Shown: positions 40,735 to 41,927 of the stretch, in pieces | Layout of the letters: each line of letters opens with the position of its first letter | Numbering within the stretch: position 1 is the first letter of the stretch | Assembly: GCA_903824295.1 (NCBI GenBank) | Contig: CAIJWE010000079.1 | Span: 1-41,927 of the forward strand | Reading direction: 5' to 3' | From: an uncultured Chlorobiaceae bacterium | GTDB taxonomy: Bacteria; Bacteroidota; Chlorobiia; Chlorobiales; Chlorobiaceae | Length of the DNA: 41,927 bases | The notes under the pieces: generated by a model | The model's database searches: none | The model's input: only the letters and a program-made list of their open reading frames with translations | Told to the model about the DNA's origin: nothing | Position numbers and translations under genes: made by a program

Positions 40735-41217
40735 ATGATTATGAAACTTGATTTTCCAAAGCTTGCCCTCTCAATCGGCTTGTGTTTTGTGTTTGCCTAT
40801 GCGGGCAGCACGTTTACTCCTTTACCGGGTTCTGAGTGGTACTACCATTTGCTTAACAAACCTTCGTGGAACCCGCCTGACTGGCTGTTTCCTCCGGCAT
40901 GGAGTCTGCTTTTTCTGCTCATGGGTATAGCTCTCTATCTCGTTGTGATGCAGTGGGATAAAAATAAAGCGGTGAAGGGCGCCCTGCTTGTATTTGGCTT
41001 GCAACTGCTGCTCAATCTTGGCTGGTCAGCGGCTTTTTTTGGTCAGCACTCCCCGTTGCTTGCGCTGGCAGTGATTGTTCCGCTCTGGTTGACCATTCTC
41101 TTGACCATTGTGAAATTCAGAGCAATTTCATCACTGGCAGGTAATTTGCTGGTGCCCTATCTTCTTTGGGTAAGTTTTGCCACTGTTCTGAATTTTACGA
41201 TCTGGCAGCTCAATTGA
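40735..41217 (+). CDS. tspO: TspO/MBR-family tryptophan-rich sensory protein
   Basis: A 160-residue membrane protein with five predicted helices. Family signatures are LNKPSWNPPDWLFPPAWSL (the Trp-rich loop and start of helix 2), LLLNLGWSAAFFG (helix 3), VPLWLTILLTIVKF and LLVPYLLWVSFATVLN with the final NFTIWQLN. TspO binds porphyrins and cholesterol-like ligands, and in photosynthetic bacteria it influences tetrapyrrole metabolism and pigment gene expression in response to oxygen or light; this fits a green sulfur bacterium but is inference here. ATG 40735 and ATG 40741 are both possible starts. A strong terminator lies 60 bp after the stop. Confidence 0.93.
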   Translation: MIMKLDFPKLALSIGLCFVFAYAGSTFTPLPGSEWYYHLLNKPSWNPPDWLFPPAWSLLFLLMGIALYLVVMQWDKNKAVKGALLVFGLQLLLNLGWSAAFFGQHSPLLALAVIVPLWLTILLTIVKFRAISSLAGNLLVPYLLWVSFATVLNFTIWQLN

Positions 41218-41276
41218 GTATGAAAAGGTGGTCACTCGGCCATATCTGAAAGAAGAGGGTGTTGGAGATAAAAATA

Positions 41277-41321
41277 AAATCGGGGAAAAGCGCAGACTGG
41301 TGCTGCGCTTTTCCCCGATTT
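41277..41321. terminator. Strong bidirectional Rho-independent terminator
   Basis: A perfect 19-bp stem (41277-41295 with 41303-41321) around a seven-base loop. The stem core is CGGGGAAAAGCGCAG, flanked by A-rich DNA on the left and T-rich DNA on the right, so U-tracts are available in both directions. It sits between the convergent tspO and acs genes and should end both transcripts. Confidence 0.9.
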
Positions 41322-41352
41322 ACTTTTGTTGATCGTCAAAAGCGGTGACGCT

Positions 41353-41927
41353 TTAGTCGCTTTCCTGATCGCGAAGGTTTTCGAGCACACCAAAATCTTC
41401 AAGTGTCGTGACATCTCCCTTGATCTCATTGCTTGTGGCAAGTTCGCGAAGAAGACGGCGCATGATTTTGCCGCTGCGGGTTTTTGGAAGTCCTTTGGCC
41501 CATCTGATTTCGTCAGGTTTGGCAATCGGTCCGATCTCCTTGGCAACGTGGTTGCGCAGGGCTTCGCGGAGTGTCATGTCGCCGACATATTCATCTTTCA
41601 GCGTAACGAAGGCGACAAGGGCATTGCCTTTCAGCTCATCAGGACGGCTGACAACGGCAGCTTCTGCAACGGCTTCGTGCGATACCAGTGCGCTTTCAAC
41701 CTCGCTGGTGCCGAGGCGGTGACCAGAAACGTTGACCACGTCATCGACACGTCCCATGATCCAGATATAGCCATCCTCATCTTTGCGGGCACCATCACCG
41801 GTAAAGTACATGCCAGCGAAGTCCGACCAGTAGGTTTTTTCGTAGCGATCGTTATCGCCATAGATGGTACGGAGCATTGACGGCCATGGTTTTTTGATAA
41901 CAAGGTATCCGCCTTCATTGGCAACAC
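41353..41927 (-). CDS. acs: Acetyl-CoA synthetase, C-terminal part (partial)
   Basis: The frame is open to the right edge, so only about the last 190 residues of a ~650-residue enzyme are present. Visible blocks are typical of Acs: [37 protein letters not shown], the hinge [52 protein letters not shown] and the C-terminal [16 protein letters not shown] carrying the catalytic Lys that is controlled by acetylation in other bacteria. It activates acetate to acetyl-CoA, which green sulfur bacteria co-assimilate with CO2. It ends just after the shared terminator. Confidence 0.96.
   Translation of the reverse strand, partial: VANEGGYLVIKKPWPSMLRTIYGDNDRYEKTYWSDFAGMYFTGDGARKDEDGYIWIMGRVDDVVNVSGHRLGTSEVESALVSHEAVAEAAVVSRPDELKGNALVAFVTLKDEYVGDMTLREALRNHVAKEIGPIAKPDEIRWAKGLPKTRSGKIMRRLLRELATSNEIKGDVTTLEDFGVLENLRDQESD

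Overview
The window looks like chromosomal DNA of a green sulfur bacterium (Chlorobiaceae, a Chlorobium/Pelodictyon-like organism). This is inferred from the gene set: an LpxC-FabZ fusion (a Bacteroidetes/Chlorobi trait), a CarB that stops after its first synthetase half, lipid A genes of a Gram-negative cell, a DUF2795 protein, TspO, moderate GC and generally weak Shine-Dalgarno sequences. No tRNA, rRNA, CRISPR array or insertion sequence was recognised.

Positions 1-20473 form one accessory, same-strand locus that reads as a dedicated type I secretion and protein-glycosylation system. It holds the C-terminal end of a large repeat adhesin with a type I secretion-like C terminus, a TolC-type outer-membrane channel, a parvulin-like prolyl isomerase without a signal peptide, and an ABC exporter with an N-terminal cyclic-nucleotide-binding-like domain and a catalytically dead C39-like domain. 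It continues with an HlyD-type adaptor whose start overlaps the exporter stop, then a 3510-residue protein built from four consecutive [TPR array + GT41/SPINDLY O-GlcNAc-transferase-like] modules plus an FkbM-like methyltransferase tail, and finally an FkbM methyltransferase-GT2 glycosyltransferase fusion. The likely working model (inference) is that the cytosolic enzymes glycosylate and methylate the adhesin before or during export. This locus is the main candidate for a poorly described system. The four-fold tandem OGT architecture, its near-identical TPR DNA repeats and the AT-rich methyltransferase tail are its most unusual parts.

Positions 20474-22185 are a transition zone: a 515-bp spacer with two tiny ORFs that have strong Shine-Dalgarno sequences, a secreted DUF1566 protein, an isochorismatase-family hydrolase, and two different heptanucleotide tandem repeats that exactly fill the gap between convergent stop codons.

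Positions 22186-41927 are mostly housekeeping. On the minus strand come lpxK and a DUF374 acyltransferase (lipid A/envelope). On the plus strand come purD, a JAMM-domain protein, the carB N-terminal half and trpC (purine, pyrimidine/arginine and tryptophan synthesis). A long minus-strand run follows: pheA-polA-M23 peptidase-DUF2795-Omp85 protein-rpe. Then plus-strand yebC-ruvC-pgsA, minus-strand lpxC-fabZ and an inositol monophosphatase-family gene, plus-strand tspO, a strong bidirectional terminator, and the C-terminal part of acs running off the right edge.
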